Part shown: piece by piece, positions 57,225-64,000 of the stretch
Layout of the letters: every line of letters begins with the position of its first letter
How positions within the stretch are numbered: position 1 is the stretch's first letter
NCBI GenBank assembly: GCA_902476475.1
Contig: CABSDO010000001.1
Coordinates: forward strand, 1-64,000
DNA: 64,000 bases
Origin: an uncultured Collinsella sp.
GTDB taxonomy: Bacteria; Actinomycetota; Coriobacteriia; Coriobacteriales; Coriobacteriaceae
Direction: 5' to 3'
The notes under the pieces: model-generated
The model's input: only the letters and a program-made list of their open reading frames with translations
What the model was told of the DNA's origin: nothing
Database searches by the model: none
Program-made: the position numbers and the translations under genes

Positions 57225-57317
57225 TTACTTCTTCCGGCGGTGGATCACGTTGATGGCGTAACCGACGAGCATGGCCAAGACGATGACAATAAAGCCGATC
57301 AGGGGATTGTCGTTCAT
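57225..57317 (-). CDS. 30-residue single-helix membrane peptide
   Basis: Short frame with AGGAGGACC 5 nt before its ATG. MNDNP is followed by one membrane helix (LIGFIVIVLAMLVGYAINVI) and a basic end (HRRKK), an N-out or N-in single-pass peptide. It begins 9 nt after the stop of the diacylglycerol-kinase-family gene and ends before a good terminator, so it is probably translated from that mRNA. Possible roles are an accessory subunit of the lipid kinase or an independent small protein. Confidence 0.6.
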   Translation of the reverse strand: MNDNPLIGFIVIVLAMLVGYAINVIHRRKK

Positions 57318-57326
57318 GGGGTCCTC

Positions 57327-58244
57327 CTATTTACCAAGCGGTGAGAATTCGTCGACGATGAGGTCGAGGCATTGCGGAAGTGCGCGGGCACCAAAGACGC
57401 CCGAGTTGCTGGAGATGATCTCGCCATCGAACTGCATGCCCAGCGACGGGGTGCAGGTGATCTTGGCTTCCTTGGTCTGGATGATCTTGAACTGCGGGCG
57501 CCCGAGTACCTTGCCGGCGGGGTCAAGCGCAGCGGTGATCACGGTAGGCAACAGCTGCACGGTGCGCACGGGTTCGATGACCGCAATGTCGACCATGCCA
57601 TCGTTCATGCGGCAGTCGGGGAACAGGTTGATGTCGTTTTGGATGACCGAGGTGTTGCCGGCCATGCAGCAGATGCCGTCGAGCTCCTCGACAATGCCGT
57701 CATGCTCAATGGTAAAGTGCGCTACCGTAGGGTTGGGCGTGGCGAGCGCAGAGAGGAAGTAGGCGATCTCGCCGATGTCGTTTTTGGTGGGGGCGGCCTT
57801 CATCATGATCTCGGCGTCGAAGCCCGAGCCGGCGATGATGATAAAGCCGTGGCGCTTCTCGTTGCCGTCCTCGTCGAGCCAAAAGAGCTCGCCCATGTCG
57901 ACTTTGACCGTGCGACCGGCGCGGCAAGCCTTGGCAAGCGCCGCTGCCTCGGGGGCATTGCCGATGTTGTTGAAGAACAGGCAGGCCGTACCAGAGGGGA
58001 AAACGAGCGTGGGGACACCGCACCCGCGCATCTGGTCGAGCACGTTGGAGACGGTGCCGTCGCCGCCCGAAACGACCACGCGATCGAATTCGCGCACGTC
58101 CGCCACGGCATCCTCGGGTTCCATACCATCGCCGATAAAACGCATCACGACCTCGTCGCCGCCCTGCGCGAGGGCGTGCGTAAATGCGTAGATTTCATCT
58201 GAGCTGGGGCCCGATGCCGGGTTGTGGATGATAAGGCAGCGCAT
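57327..58244 (-). CDS. Diacylglycerol/sphingosine kinase family lipid kinase
   Basis: 305 residues of the DagK/YegS family. The N-terminus has LIIHNPASGPSS, and the nucleotide-binding motif is VVSGGDGTVSNVL near residues 56-68. PSGTACLFFNNIG follows as the second conserved block, and LGMQFDGEI is the C-terminal family block. In Gram-positive bacteria members recycle diacylglycerol from lipoteichoic-acid synthesis into phosphatidic acid. It is peripheral or soluble, with no membrane helix, which makes the adjacent 30-residue membrane peptide interesting as a possible anchor. Confidence 0.9.
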   Translation of the reverse strand: MRCLIIHNPASGPSSDEIYAFTHALAQGGDEVVMRFIGDGMEPEDAVADVREFDRVVVSGGDGTVSNVLDQMRGCGVPTLVFPSGTACLFFNNIGNAPEAAALAKACRAGRTVKVDMGELFWLDEDGNEKRHGFIIIAGSGFDAEIMMKAAPTKNDIGEIAYFLSALATPNPTVAHFTIEHDGIVEELDGICCMAGNTSVIQNDINLFPDCRMNDGMVDIAVIEPVRTVQLLPTVITAALDPAGKVLGRPQFKIIQTKEAKITCTPSLGMQFDGEIISSNSGVFGARALPQCLDLIVDEFSPLGK

Positions 58245-58342
58245 ACTTACGTTCCCGTTCTGTGACTAACCGAGTATAGTTGTAAGGCAATGCCGATATC
58301 CTACCCGTGTTTTTCGGGCCTAACCTTATTCGATGGGTTGAT

Positions 58343-59476
58343 ATGTACATTTCCACACATCAGGCTCTACTCGACTTTTGCCAGCGCGCCCGTGAGTTCG
58401 ACGCGATTGCCGTCGATACCGAGTTTTTGCGCGAGCGCACATTTCATCCGCGTCTGTGCTTGGTTCAGATTGCCACCCCTGCCGAGAGCGTTGCGGTCGA
58501 TCCCCTGGTAATCGACGACCTATCGCCGCTGGCCGAGCTTATGGCCGACGAGAGCGTGATCAAGGTCTTCCACGCGTGCTCGCAGGATATGGAGGTCATG
58601 CTCCATACCGTGGGCGTGCTGCCGCGACCGATTTTCGATACGCAGGTCGCCGCCGCCTTTTTGGGCGAGCGCCAGCAGATTTCGTATGGCGCGCTTGTTC
58701 AGACGTTCTGCGGCGTATCGCTGCCCAAGACCGAGTCGCTGACCGACTGGTCGCGCCGCCCGCTGACCGATAAGCAGATTGAGTATGCGATCGATGACGT
58801 CAAGTACCTGATCGTCGCCTATACCGAGATGATGAGCCGCCTGCGCGAGCTGGGCCGTGTGGACTGGGTGCTCGACGAGCTGCGCCCGATGGCTGACGAG
58901 TCGCACTATCGCGCCGATCGCCACGAGGCGTTCCGCAAGGTCAAACGCATCAATTCGTGCAGCCGTCACCAGTTGGGCATCGCGCGCGAGCTCGCCGCCT
59001 GGCGCGAGGACCGCGCCGAGCGCCGTAACATCCCGCGCAAGTGGGTCATGTCCGACGACACGCTGCTGGCGCTCGTCAAGCGCAATCCTGTGCGCGTTGA
59101 GGAGTTCCGCAGCATCCGCGGCACCGATCAGCTGGGGGAGCGCGATGTGGACGGCGCGCTCATGGCCATCAAGCGCGGCGCGAGCTGCCCGCACGATCGC
59201 CTGCCACTCATGGTGCGCGGGCATCGCCAGATCTCTCCGGAGCTGGAGAGCGTGACGGACCTGATGTATGCGCTCATTCGCCTAGTTGCCGAGCGCTCGG
59301 GCGTGGCGACCTCGGTCATTGCCTCGCGCGATGACCTGGCCGACTACATTGAGCATCCCGAGCAGAGCCCCCTGCGCGAAGGCTGGCGTTTTGAGCTTGT
59401 GGGTTCGCGTCTAGACGATCTGCTTTCCGGCAATATGGGGCTGACGGTGAAGGACGGAAAAATCGAGCTTTTATAG
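58343..59476 (+). CDS. rnd: Ribonuclease D
   Basis: 377 residues. 3'-5' exoribonuclease of the DEDDy class, trimming tRNA and other stable RNA 3' ends. Exo I is VDTEFLRERTF near residue 25, Exo II FHACSQDMEVM, Exo III YAIDDVKYL with the Tyr. An HRDC domain lies at about 215-290 (ARELAAWREDRAERRNIPRKWVMSDDTLLAL). E. coli RNase D is 375 residues. ATG 58343 has GATGGG 6 nt upstream. Its stop overlaps the first base of a short palindrome. Confidence 0.93.
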   Translation: MYISTHQALLDFCQRAREFDAIAVDTEFLRERTFHPRLCLVQIATPAESVAVDPLVIDDLSPLAELMADESVIKVFHACSQDMEVMLHTVGVLPRPIFDTQVAAAFLGERQQISYGALVQTFCGVSLPKTESLTDWSRRPLTDKQIEYAIDDVKYLIVAYTEMMSRLRELGRVDWVLDELRPMADESHYRADRHEAFRKVKRINSCSRHQLGIARELAAWREDRAERRNIPRKWVMSDDTLLALVKRNPVRVEEFRSIRGTDQLGERDVDGALMAIKRGASCPHDRLPLMVRGHRQISPELESVTDLMYALIRLVAERSGVATSVIASRDDLADYIEHPEQSPLREGWRFELVGSRLDDLLSGNMGLTVKDGKIELL

Positions 59477-59503
59477 TTACGCGGTTTGCCAAACGCTGTA
59501 AAC
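59476..59503. repeat. GTTACGCGGTTT palindrome, copy 3
   Basis: GTTACGCGGTTT-gcc-AAACGCTGTAAAC, an imperfect member of the family also found after ettA and dapH. It begins at the last base of the rnd stop codon. Confidence 0.6.
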
Positions 59504-59600
59504 GTTCTAGAGCGGCAATGCCAAAACATCGATGGCGTCTCGTTGGCTGGGCGAGTGGGTAGAATGCCTCCAACGTGTAACTCGATTCGGAGGAATTCGC

Positions 59601-60305
59601 ATGCCTTATTACTATGGATACGGCTTTGGCATCGACCCGCTGTACCTGCTGGTTGTTCTTGTCTGCACGGTGCTTGGCCTTGCCGCACAGAACTATATCA
59701 ACTCGACGTACAAAACCTGGTCCAAGGTTCGCTCGGACGGCGATACGGGTGCCACGGTCGCTCGCCGCATGCTCGATGCCAACGGTTGCAACGCCGTGGG
59801 TATCGAGGGTGTTGCCGGCGAGCTCACCGATCATTACAACCCGCAGGACAACAACCTGTATCTGTCGGATGCCAACCGTTCGGGCGGGTCGGTCGCAAGC
59901 GTTGCCGTCGCCTGTCACGAGGCGGGCCACGCCGCCCAGCGTCAAAGCGGCTACGCCATGATGAAAGTGCGTACCGCCCTGGTTCCGGTTGTCAACTTTA
60001 CCCAGAACACTTGGACCATCGTGTTGCTCTTGGGCCTGTTTATGAACATTGCCGGGCTCACATCCCTCGCACTGATCTTCTTCTCGTTTAGCGTGTTGTT
60101 CCAGCTGGTTACGCTGCCGGTCGAGATTGATGCTAGTCGGCGCGCCGTGGCGTATATTGAGCAGTCGGGCATGAGCTCCAAGCAGGTCAACGGTGCCAAG
60201 AAGGTACTGACGGCAGCCGCGCTTACCTATGTGGCCGCAGCGCTCACGTCGATCATTCAGCTGCTCTACCTTATGGCTCGCTACAACAGAAACTCCAACC
60301 GATAA
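59601..60305 (+). CDS. YugP-like membrane zinc metallopeptidase
   Basis: 234 residues, YugP / Zn-peptidase-2 family. An N-terminal membrane helix (YLLVVLVCTVLGLAA) is followed by a conserved cytosolic region (GVAGELTDHYNPQDNNLYLSDAN) and the zinc motif HEAGHAAQ near 105-112. Two more hydrophobic stretches (WTIVLLLGLFMNIAGLTSLAL, then LIFFSFSVLFQLV) and EIDASRRA follow; this Glu is a probable third ligand. Substrate unknown, likely membrane-protein quality control. ATG 59601 is behind GGAGGAA. Confidence 0.88.
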   Translation: MPYYYGYGFGIDPLYLLVVLVCTVLGLAAQNYINSTYKTWSKVRSDGDTGATVARRMLDANGCNAVGIEGVAGELTDHYNPQDNNLYLSDANRSGGSVASVAVACHEAGHAAQRQSGYAMMKVRTALVPVVNFTQNTWTIVLLLGLFMNIAGLTSLALIFFSFSVLFQLVTLPVEIDASRRAVAYIEQSGMSSKQVNGAKKVLTAAALTYVAAALTSIIQLLYLMARYNRNSNR

Positions 60306-60321
60306 CAAATGGGACAGGCAG

Positions 60322-60351
60322 GCGCCGCGGGGATTCGTGTCCCCGGGGCGC
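60322..60351. other. GC-rich hairpin before xseA
   Basis: A 12-bp stem with one mismatch (60322-60333 with 60340-60351). There is no T-tract, so termination is doubtful; possibly an mRNA structure between the YugP-like gene and xseA. Confidence 0.4.
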
Positions 60352-60420
60352 TGTACTATGTGTTGGACTTGAATTTGCGCAGGGCCGAAGCCCTTGTGCG
60401 CGATGACGAAAGGAGGCTGC

Positions 60421-61872
60421 GTGGCAGGCTGGAATCTGACCGGCAATACCGTTTCCGCCGAGTTCGACGGATCGGATGAGCAGGAGCGCAAAGAGCTCAG
60501 CGTGAGCCAAGCGGTGGAGATCGCCGCCGGCGCACTCGACGCCATTCCGCAGCTGAGCGTTTTGGGTGAGGTCACGGGTTTTCGTGGTCCCAATGCCCGA
60601 AGCGGCCACTGCTACTTCCAGATTAAAGACGACTCGGCCGCCGTCGACTGCATCATCTGGAAGGGCGCCTATCTCAAGCGTACCTTCGATCTGCGTGACG
60701 GCATGCAGGTGAGCTTTAAGGGCAGCTTCAACCTCTATAAGGCCACAGGACGCATGAGCTTTGTCGCTCGCTCGTTTTCGCTGGCGGGGGAGGGTCTGCT
60801 GCGTCAACAAGTGGCGCAACTGGCCGAAAAGCTACGCCGCGAGGGGTTGATGGACGAGTCCCGTAAACGCCGCATCCCGGTGTTTTGCTCGCGCGTGGCG
60901 GTCGTCACCTCGCTTTCCGGCGCGGTAATCGATGACGTCAAGCGTACGCTGCGCCGTCGCAACCCACTTGTCGAGCTCGTTTGCGTGGGTGCCAAGGTTC
61001 AAGGCGAGGGTGCGCCGGCGGAGCTTATTGAAGGCTTGCGCCGTGCCGCCTCCATCACGCCGGCACCCGATTGCATTTTGCTTGTGCGTGGCGGCGGTTC
61101 CTTCGAGGACCTCATGACCTTCAACGACGAGGAACTTGCTCGCGCGGTGGCGGCTTGTCCTGTGCCCGTGGTGACCGGCATTGGCCATGAGCCCGATACC
61201 TCGATTTGCGACATGGTGAGCGACCGTCGCGCCTCCACGCCAACGGCAGCGGCAGAATCGGTGGCGCCGGCTATGACGGAGTTGGCCGACGTGCTCGAGA
61301 CGCGCCATCAACGTCTGGGTGCCGCGATGGCTTCGATGATCGGGTCGGATCAGGTCGATCTGGAAATGCTCGACCAGCGCGGTCGTCGTGCCTGGGACAC
61401 CTATACGGCTCGTTTGGGCGATGCGCTCGATGCAGCCGCGCGCCGCCCGTGCCTCAATGACCCAGCGTTTATGGTCGAGCGTCGCGAGTCTGAGCTTGCC
61501 CTGACGGCCGATCGCCTGTCGGGCGCCATAGTACGCTCGGTCGGGACATTCCGCTCCAACTTTGAGCGCCTGCCCGAGCGTCTGGTTGCAAGCACCTCGG
61601 GGCTCGATGGCAAGCGCCATGCGCTCGCGCTTGCGAGTTCCCGTCTGGAGCATCAGGGGCGCACGATGCTCAACAAGCCCGCGTCCGACCTGGGCCGTGC
61701 GGCAGCCTCGCTAGATGCCCTGTCGCCGCTCAAGGTGCTTGCCCGTGGTTATTCCATCGCGTACAGCGATGATGGGGTGGCCACGAGCGCCAAGACCTTT
61801 AAGGCCGGTGACGCCATCCGCGTGCGCATGGCAGACGGCAACGTGACGGCAACGGTCGATACGGTCGAGTAG
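60421..61872 (+). CDS. xseA: Exodeoxyribonuclease VII large subunit
   Basis: 483 residues. Together with XseB it degrades single-stranded DNA to oligonucleotides. The N-terminal OB-fold domain spans about 35-130 (LGEVTGFRGPNARSGHCYFQIKDDSAAVDCIIW). The catalytic region has VAVVTSLSGAVIDDV, LLVRGGGSFEDLMTFNDEELARAV and TGIGHEPDTSICD, followed by RASTPTAAAE. A coiled-coil part and a C-terminal strand segment (LARGYSIAYS) follow, as expected. GTG 60421 is chosen because AAAGGAGG precedes it by 5 nt. xseB follows after 42 nt. Confidence 0.94.
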   Translation: MAGWNLTGNTVSAEFDGSDEQERKELSVSQAVEIAAGALDAIPQLSVLGEVTGFRGPNARSGHCYFQIKDDSAAVDCIIWKGAYLKRTFDLRDGMQVSFKGSFNLYKATGRMSFVARSFSLAGEGLLRQQVAQLAEKLRREGLMDESRKRRIPVFCSRVAVVTSLSGAVIDDVKRTLRRRNPLVELVCVGAKVQGEGAPAELIEGLRRAASITPAPDCILLVRGGGSFEDLMTFNDEELARAVAACPVPVVTGIGHEPDTSICDMVSDRRASTPTAAAESVAPAMTELADVLETRHQRLGAAMASMIGSDQVDLEMLDQRGRRAWDTYTARLGDALDAAARRPCLNDPAFMVERRESELALTADRLSGAIVRSVGTFRSNFERLPERLVASTSGLDGKRHALALASSRLEHQGRTMLNKPASDLGRAAASLDALSPLKVLARGYSIAYSDDGVATSAKTFKAGDAIRVRMADGNVTATVDTVE

Positions 61873-61914
61873 GCCGCGTTTCATAGCGATAAACCTTTAG
61901 GAAAGGAAACAGAT

Positions 61915-62181
61915 ATGGCAGAGAAAACCCCGGTCGAGCAGCTTACGTACAAGCAGGCTTCGCAGGAGTTGGAGCTCATCATCCGCAGCTTGGAGTCGGG
62001 CGATATGGAGCTCGAGGAGTCGCTCGAGAGCTATACCCGCGGCGTCGAGCTCCTCAAGAGCCTGCGCACCCGCCTGTCCGATGCCGAGCAGAAGGTCTCG
62101 GTGCTCCTTAAGGACGTCGATGGCAACGACGTGCTCGCCGACGGCGAGGCTGCCAACACCGACGACAACCTCTCGTTCTAA
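61915..62181 (+). CDS. xseB: Exodeoxyribonuclease VII small subunit
   Basis: 88 residues, typical of XseB. LTYKQASQELELIIRSLESGDMELEESLESYTRGVELLKSLRTRLSDAEQKV is split by the two conserved helices that wrap around the XseA stalk. AGGAAAGGA precedes the ATG. It is the second gene of the xseAB operon. Confidence 0.93.
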   Translation: MAEKTPVEQLTYKQASQELELIIRSLESGDMELEESLESYTRGVELLKSLRTRLSDAEQKVSVLLKDVDGNDVLADGEAANTDDNLSF

Positions 62182-62230
62182 CCATCCCGGCCAAATATAA
62201 TTACCTTGGTCTGTGAGAAAGGAACCAACC

Positions 62231-62566
62231 ATGTGCGATTGCATCTTCTGCAAAATTGCCAACCACGAGATCCCCTCGACCGTTGTCTATGAGGACGACC
62301 AGGTCATCGCCTTCGACGACCTCAATCCCCAGGCGCCGGTCCATACGCTCGTGATCCCCAAAAAGCACTACAGCGATATCGCCGATAACGTGCCGGCCGA
62401 GACCATGGGTGCAATGGCTCACGCCATCCAGGAGGTCGCTAAGGCCAAGGGTCTGGAGGACGGCTTCCGCGTCATCTCCAACAAGGGTGCCAACGCCGGC
62501 CAGACCGTCATGCACTTCCACATGCACGTTCTCGGCGGCAAGAACCTGGGCGAGAACCTCATCTGA
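62231..62566 (+). CDS. HIT-family (HINT-type) nucleotide hydrolase
   Basis: 111 residues. CIFCKIANHEIPSTVVYEDD at the N-terminus (with two Cys that can bind zinc) and the histidine triad VMHFHMHVLGG near residues 95-105 identify a HINT-type protein. Members hydrolyse AMP-lysine and other nucleoside phosphoramidates, removing adenylate from aminoacyl-tRNA synthetase by-products. GAAAGGA lies upstream of ATG 62231. It is 49 nt behind xseB, possibly in the same transcript. Confidence 0.92.
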   Translation: MCDCIFCKIANHEIPSTVVYEDDQVIAFDDLNPQAPVHTLVIPKKHYSDIADNVPAETMGAMAHAIQEVAKAKGLEDGFRVISNKGANAGQTVMHFHMHVLGGKNLGENLI

Positions 62567-62607
62567 GGGCGCGTAGCCCGTCGACTTGGCTGCCTTTGGA
62601 GTAATCT

Positions 62608-63498
62608 ATGCAGCTTTCTCAACTCGAATACCTTCAAGCGGTAGCGAACTATGGCGGCGTGCGCAAAGCAGCTCGCGCCGTTCACGTGAGTCCGCAGGCC
62701 GTTTCGTCGGCAATAAAAAAGTTGGAATCTGAGTATCAGATTGTTTTGCTCGACCGATCGGCGGGGGAGGCTGTTTTGTCTCCGGCGGGCAGAGAATTTG
62801 CGCGTCGTGCACGCGTGATCCTGGCGCAGGTCGACGATCTCAAAAAGTACGCTCAATCGGGGAACGGCGGCGTTTCGCCCGACGGCCATTTCCGTCTTTA
62901 CGCCCCCTGTCTTCACGGGCGGGGGCGCCTTTTTTCCGAAAACTGGTACGACTCGTTTGAAAGCTCGCACCCTCAGATTCATCTTGATGTGTGGCATCAG
63001 CCAACGGCAACATGCTTTGAATCACTTATACTTGGAATTTCGGACGCGGCTATCTCGTTTGAGGAACCACGGGACAGCGTCCTTTCTTCAAAATATATGG
63101 GTGAAAAGGAGCTCAGGGTTCTTTCGTTCCCAGCGGGTCATCAATCTGTGGGCGCTATGACCATTCGTGAGTTACTGGGCGGCAGGCTCGCTGTTCCCAT
63201 TAATTTGTCACCCTGTCTCAATGCAATCAATCAATGCCCCGAAGCTCAGCTGGTTAATTTCCGCTTTCGCGATGTCGAATACGGAAACAGGGCGCAGGCT
63301 GAGTTTCTTCAAGCCGGGGGATTGATATTGAGTTTTTCTGGCTCTTCTCTCGCATCGGATGGATCGGAAGTGAGCGAGTGCTCCATTGAAGCCTCACATG
63401 ACGTAGCCTTGCCCATCTACTTTTGCTATCGACAAAATGCCTGGACCGATCGACACCAGACGGTATTTCTTCACCTATTGCGTCATCTCGCTTCGTGA
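62608..63498 (+). CDS. LysR-family transcription regulator
   Basis: 296 residues. The N-terminal winged helix is MQLSQLEYLQAVANYGGVRKAARAVHVSPQAVSSAIKKLE, continuing to LSPAGREFARRARVIL. The remaining two thirds form the periplasmic-binding-like effector domain. This domain is weakly conserved and lacks obvious effector clues. The codon use in the second half is less GC-rich than in the core genes. The MFS transporter 119 nt downstream is the obvious target (inference). GGAGTAATCT precedes the ATG. Confidence 0.88.
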   Translation: MQLSQLEYLQAVANYGGVRKAARAVHVSPQAVSSAIKKLESEYQIVLLDRSAGEAVLSPAGREFARRARVILAQVDDLKKYAQSGNGGVSPDGHFRLYAPCLHGRGRLFSENWYDSFESSHPQIHLDVWHQPTATCFESLILGISDAAISFEEPRDSVLSSKYMGEKELRVLSFPAGHQSVGAMTIRELLGGRLAVPINLSPCLNAINQCPEAQLVNFRFRDVEYGNRAQAEFLQAGGLILSFSGSSLASDGSEVSECSIEASHDVALPIYFCYRQNAWTDRHQTVFLHLLRHLAS

Positions 63499-63617
63499 GG
63501 CCATTTGGCCTCGTGGCGTCAAGTGAATGTTGACGCCTTGTAACACATGACTGATGGCTTTGCCCTCATGCTTTTCCAAGATTTCGGTTTGGGTTATTGG
63601 CTCTTGGAGGGCGGAGC

Positions 63618-64000
63618 ATGAAAAATCGTACGATTTTGCTTTATATGATGTTCGTTTTCCTGTCGAACTTCAGCACCATCTTGTATTTTCTAACTGTCTA
63701 CCTTGAGTTCGTCGGGCTTTCGATGGTAGCGATTTCTGGCATGATGATTGCATACCAAGTGAGCAAGTTCATCCTTGAAGTTCCCACTGGCTATATTGCT
63801 GATAGGTTTGGACGAAAGACAAGCGGTCTCGTTGGCGTCGTGGGAATGCTTGGATACTACGCCGCCCTGCTTCTCGTCCGTTCTCCTCTGCTTTTAATCG
63901 GCGCGTTTGCTCTTAAAGGTTTTGCCGTTGCATGTCTGAGCGGATCCATAGAAGCGATTTACATTGACAGCGTCTCTCAGGACCAGCTCATAAGACTTAA
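63618..64000 (+). CDS. MFS transporter, N-terminal part (cut by window end)
   Basis: The first 127 residues and part of the next codon are present. Four membrane helices are visible, with the family A-motif GYIADRFGRKT between helices 2 and 3, which identifies a major facilitator. The start at 63618 is behind GGAGGGCGGAG. Base composition is less GC-rich than the housekeeping genes, like the LysR gene before it. Substrate unknown; multidrug export is common for such sequences. Confidence 0.85.
   Translation, partial: MKNRTILLYMMFVFLSNFSTILYFLTVYLEFVGLSMVAISGMMIAYQVSKFILEVPTGYIADRFGRKTSGLVGVVGMLGYYAALLLVRSPLLLIGAFALKGFAVACLSGSIEAIYIDSVSQDQLIRL

Noticed and set aside
1..64000. tRNA or rRNA genes
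   Set aside because: I looked for GTTCRANNC-type T-arms with matching acceptor stems and for conserved rRNA words and found none.

Overview
The window reads as chromosomal DNA of a high-GC gut actinobacterium of class Coriobacteriia, most probably Collinsella. The basis is GC-rich codon use, strong AGGAGG ribosome sites, a Coriobacteriia-like gene set (an ECF transporter with a double ATPase, an LPXTG-anchored C69 dipeptidase, an HTH/kinase pair) and a fructoselysine-type catabolic cluster. No rRNA, tRNA, integrase, relaxase or CRISPR array was seen. One stretch (about 42.4-44.3 kb) has AT-rich, foreign-looking DNA.

Layout. 0-2.1 kb: a gene tail, then pgi. 2.1-9.0 kb: two diverged head-to-tail copies of a three-gene cassette on the minus strand. 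Each encodes an unknown ~300-residue protein, a ClpP-like serine protease and a short VirD4/TraG-like ATPase without membrane anchor. The second copy begins with a 30-bp duplicate of the pgi tail and its terminator, so the pair is a segmental duplication. Both copies carry four direct repeats at the same spacing before the first gene. This is the strongest candidate for an undescribed system. 9.0-10.6 kb: two HAD phosphatases. 10.6-22.0 kb: a GntR regulator and ten genes (YfcC transporter, two amidohydrolases, epimerase, SIS deglycase, two PfkB kinases, YjbQ, BtpA/SgcQ, FGGY kinase) resembling an enlarged fructoselysine (frl) operon.

22.1-33.3 kb: a 230-bp inverted-repeat element, tatD-like and tcdA-like genes, a small hydrophobic peptide, an SdpR/SdpI-like pair, ettA, two large low-complexity proteins, nadE and an aminotransferase. 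33.5-36.9 kb: ldh, a Mbeg1-like hydrolase and an NdpA-like protein. 37.0-42.4 kb: lysine/DAP synthesis by the acetylase route. A lysine riboswitch precedes lysA-dapA-dapB-dapH, with a divergent M20 deacetylase. lysA has a frameshift and no stop before dapA.

42.4-51.3 kb: an accessory patch (orphan HigA-like antitoxin, gene remnant, AbrB-like gene), a lipoprotein/HTH/protein-kinase group, a coiled-coil peptidoglycan hydrolase, a MOSC protein, and a D-aspartate-ligase-like ATP-grasp enzyme next to an aspartate racemase. 51.3-54.8 kb: an ECF transporter operon behind a leader peptide with three consecutive Trp codons and an attenuator, which identifies it as a probable tryptophan importer. 54.9-64.0 kb: the sortase-anchored C69 dipeptidase, a small membrane peptide, a diacylglycerol-kinase-family gene, rnd, a YugP-like protease, xseAB, a HIT protein, a LysR regulator and the start of an MFS transporter.

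Two ~100-bp palindromic elements with a shared core and covarying outer arms lie 26 kb apart, and a short palindrome recurs directly after three genes.
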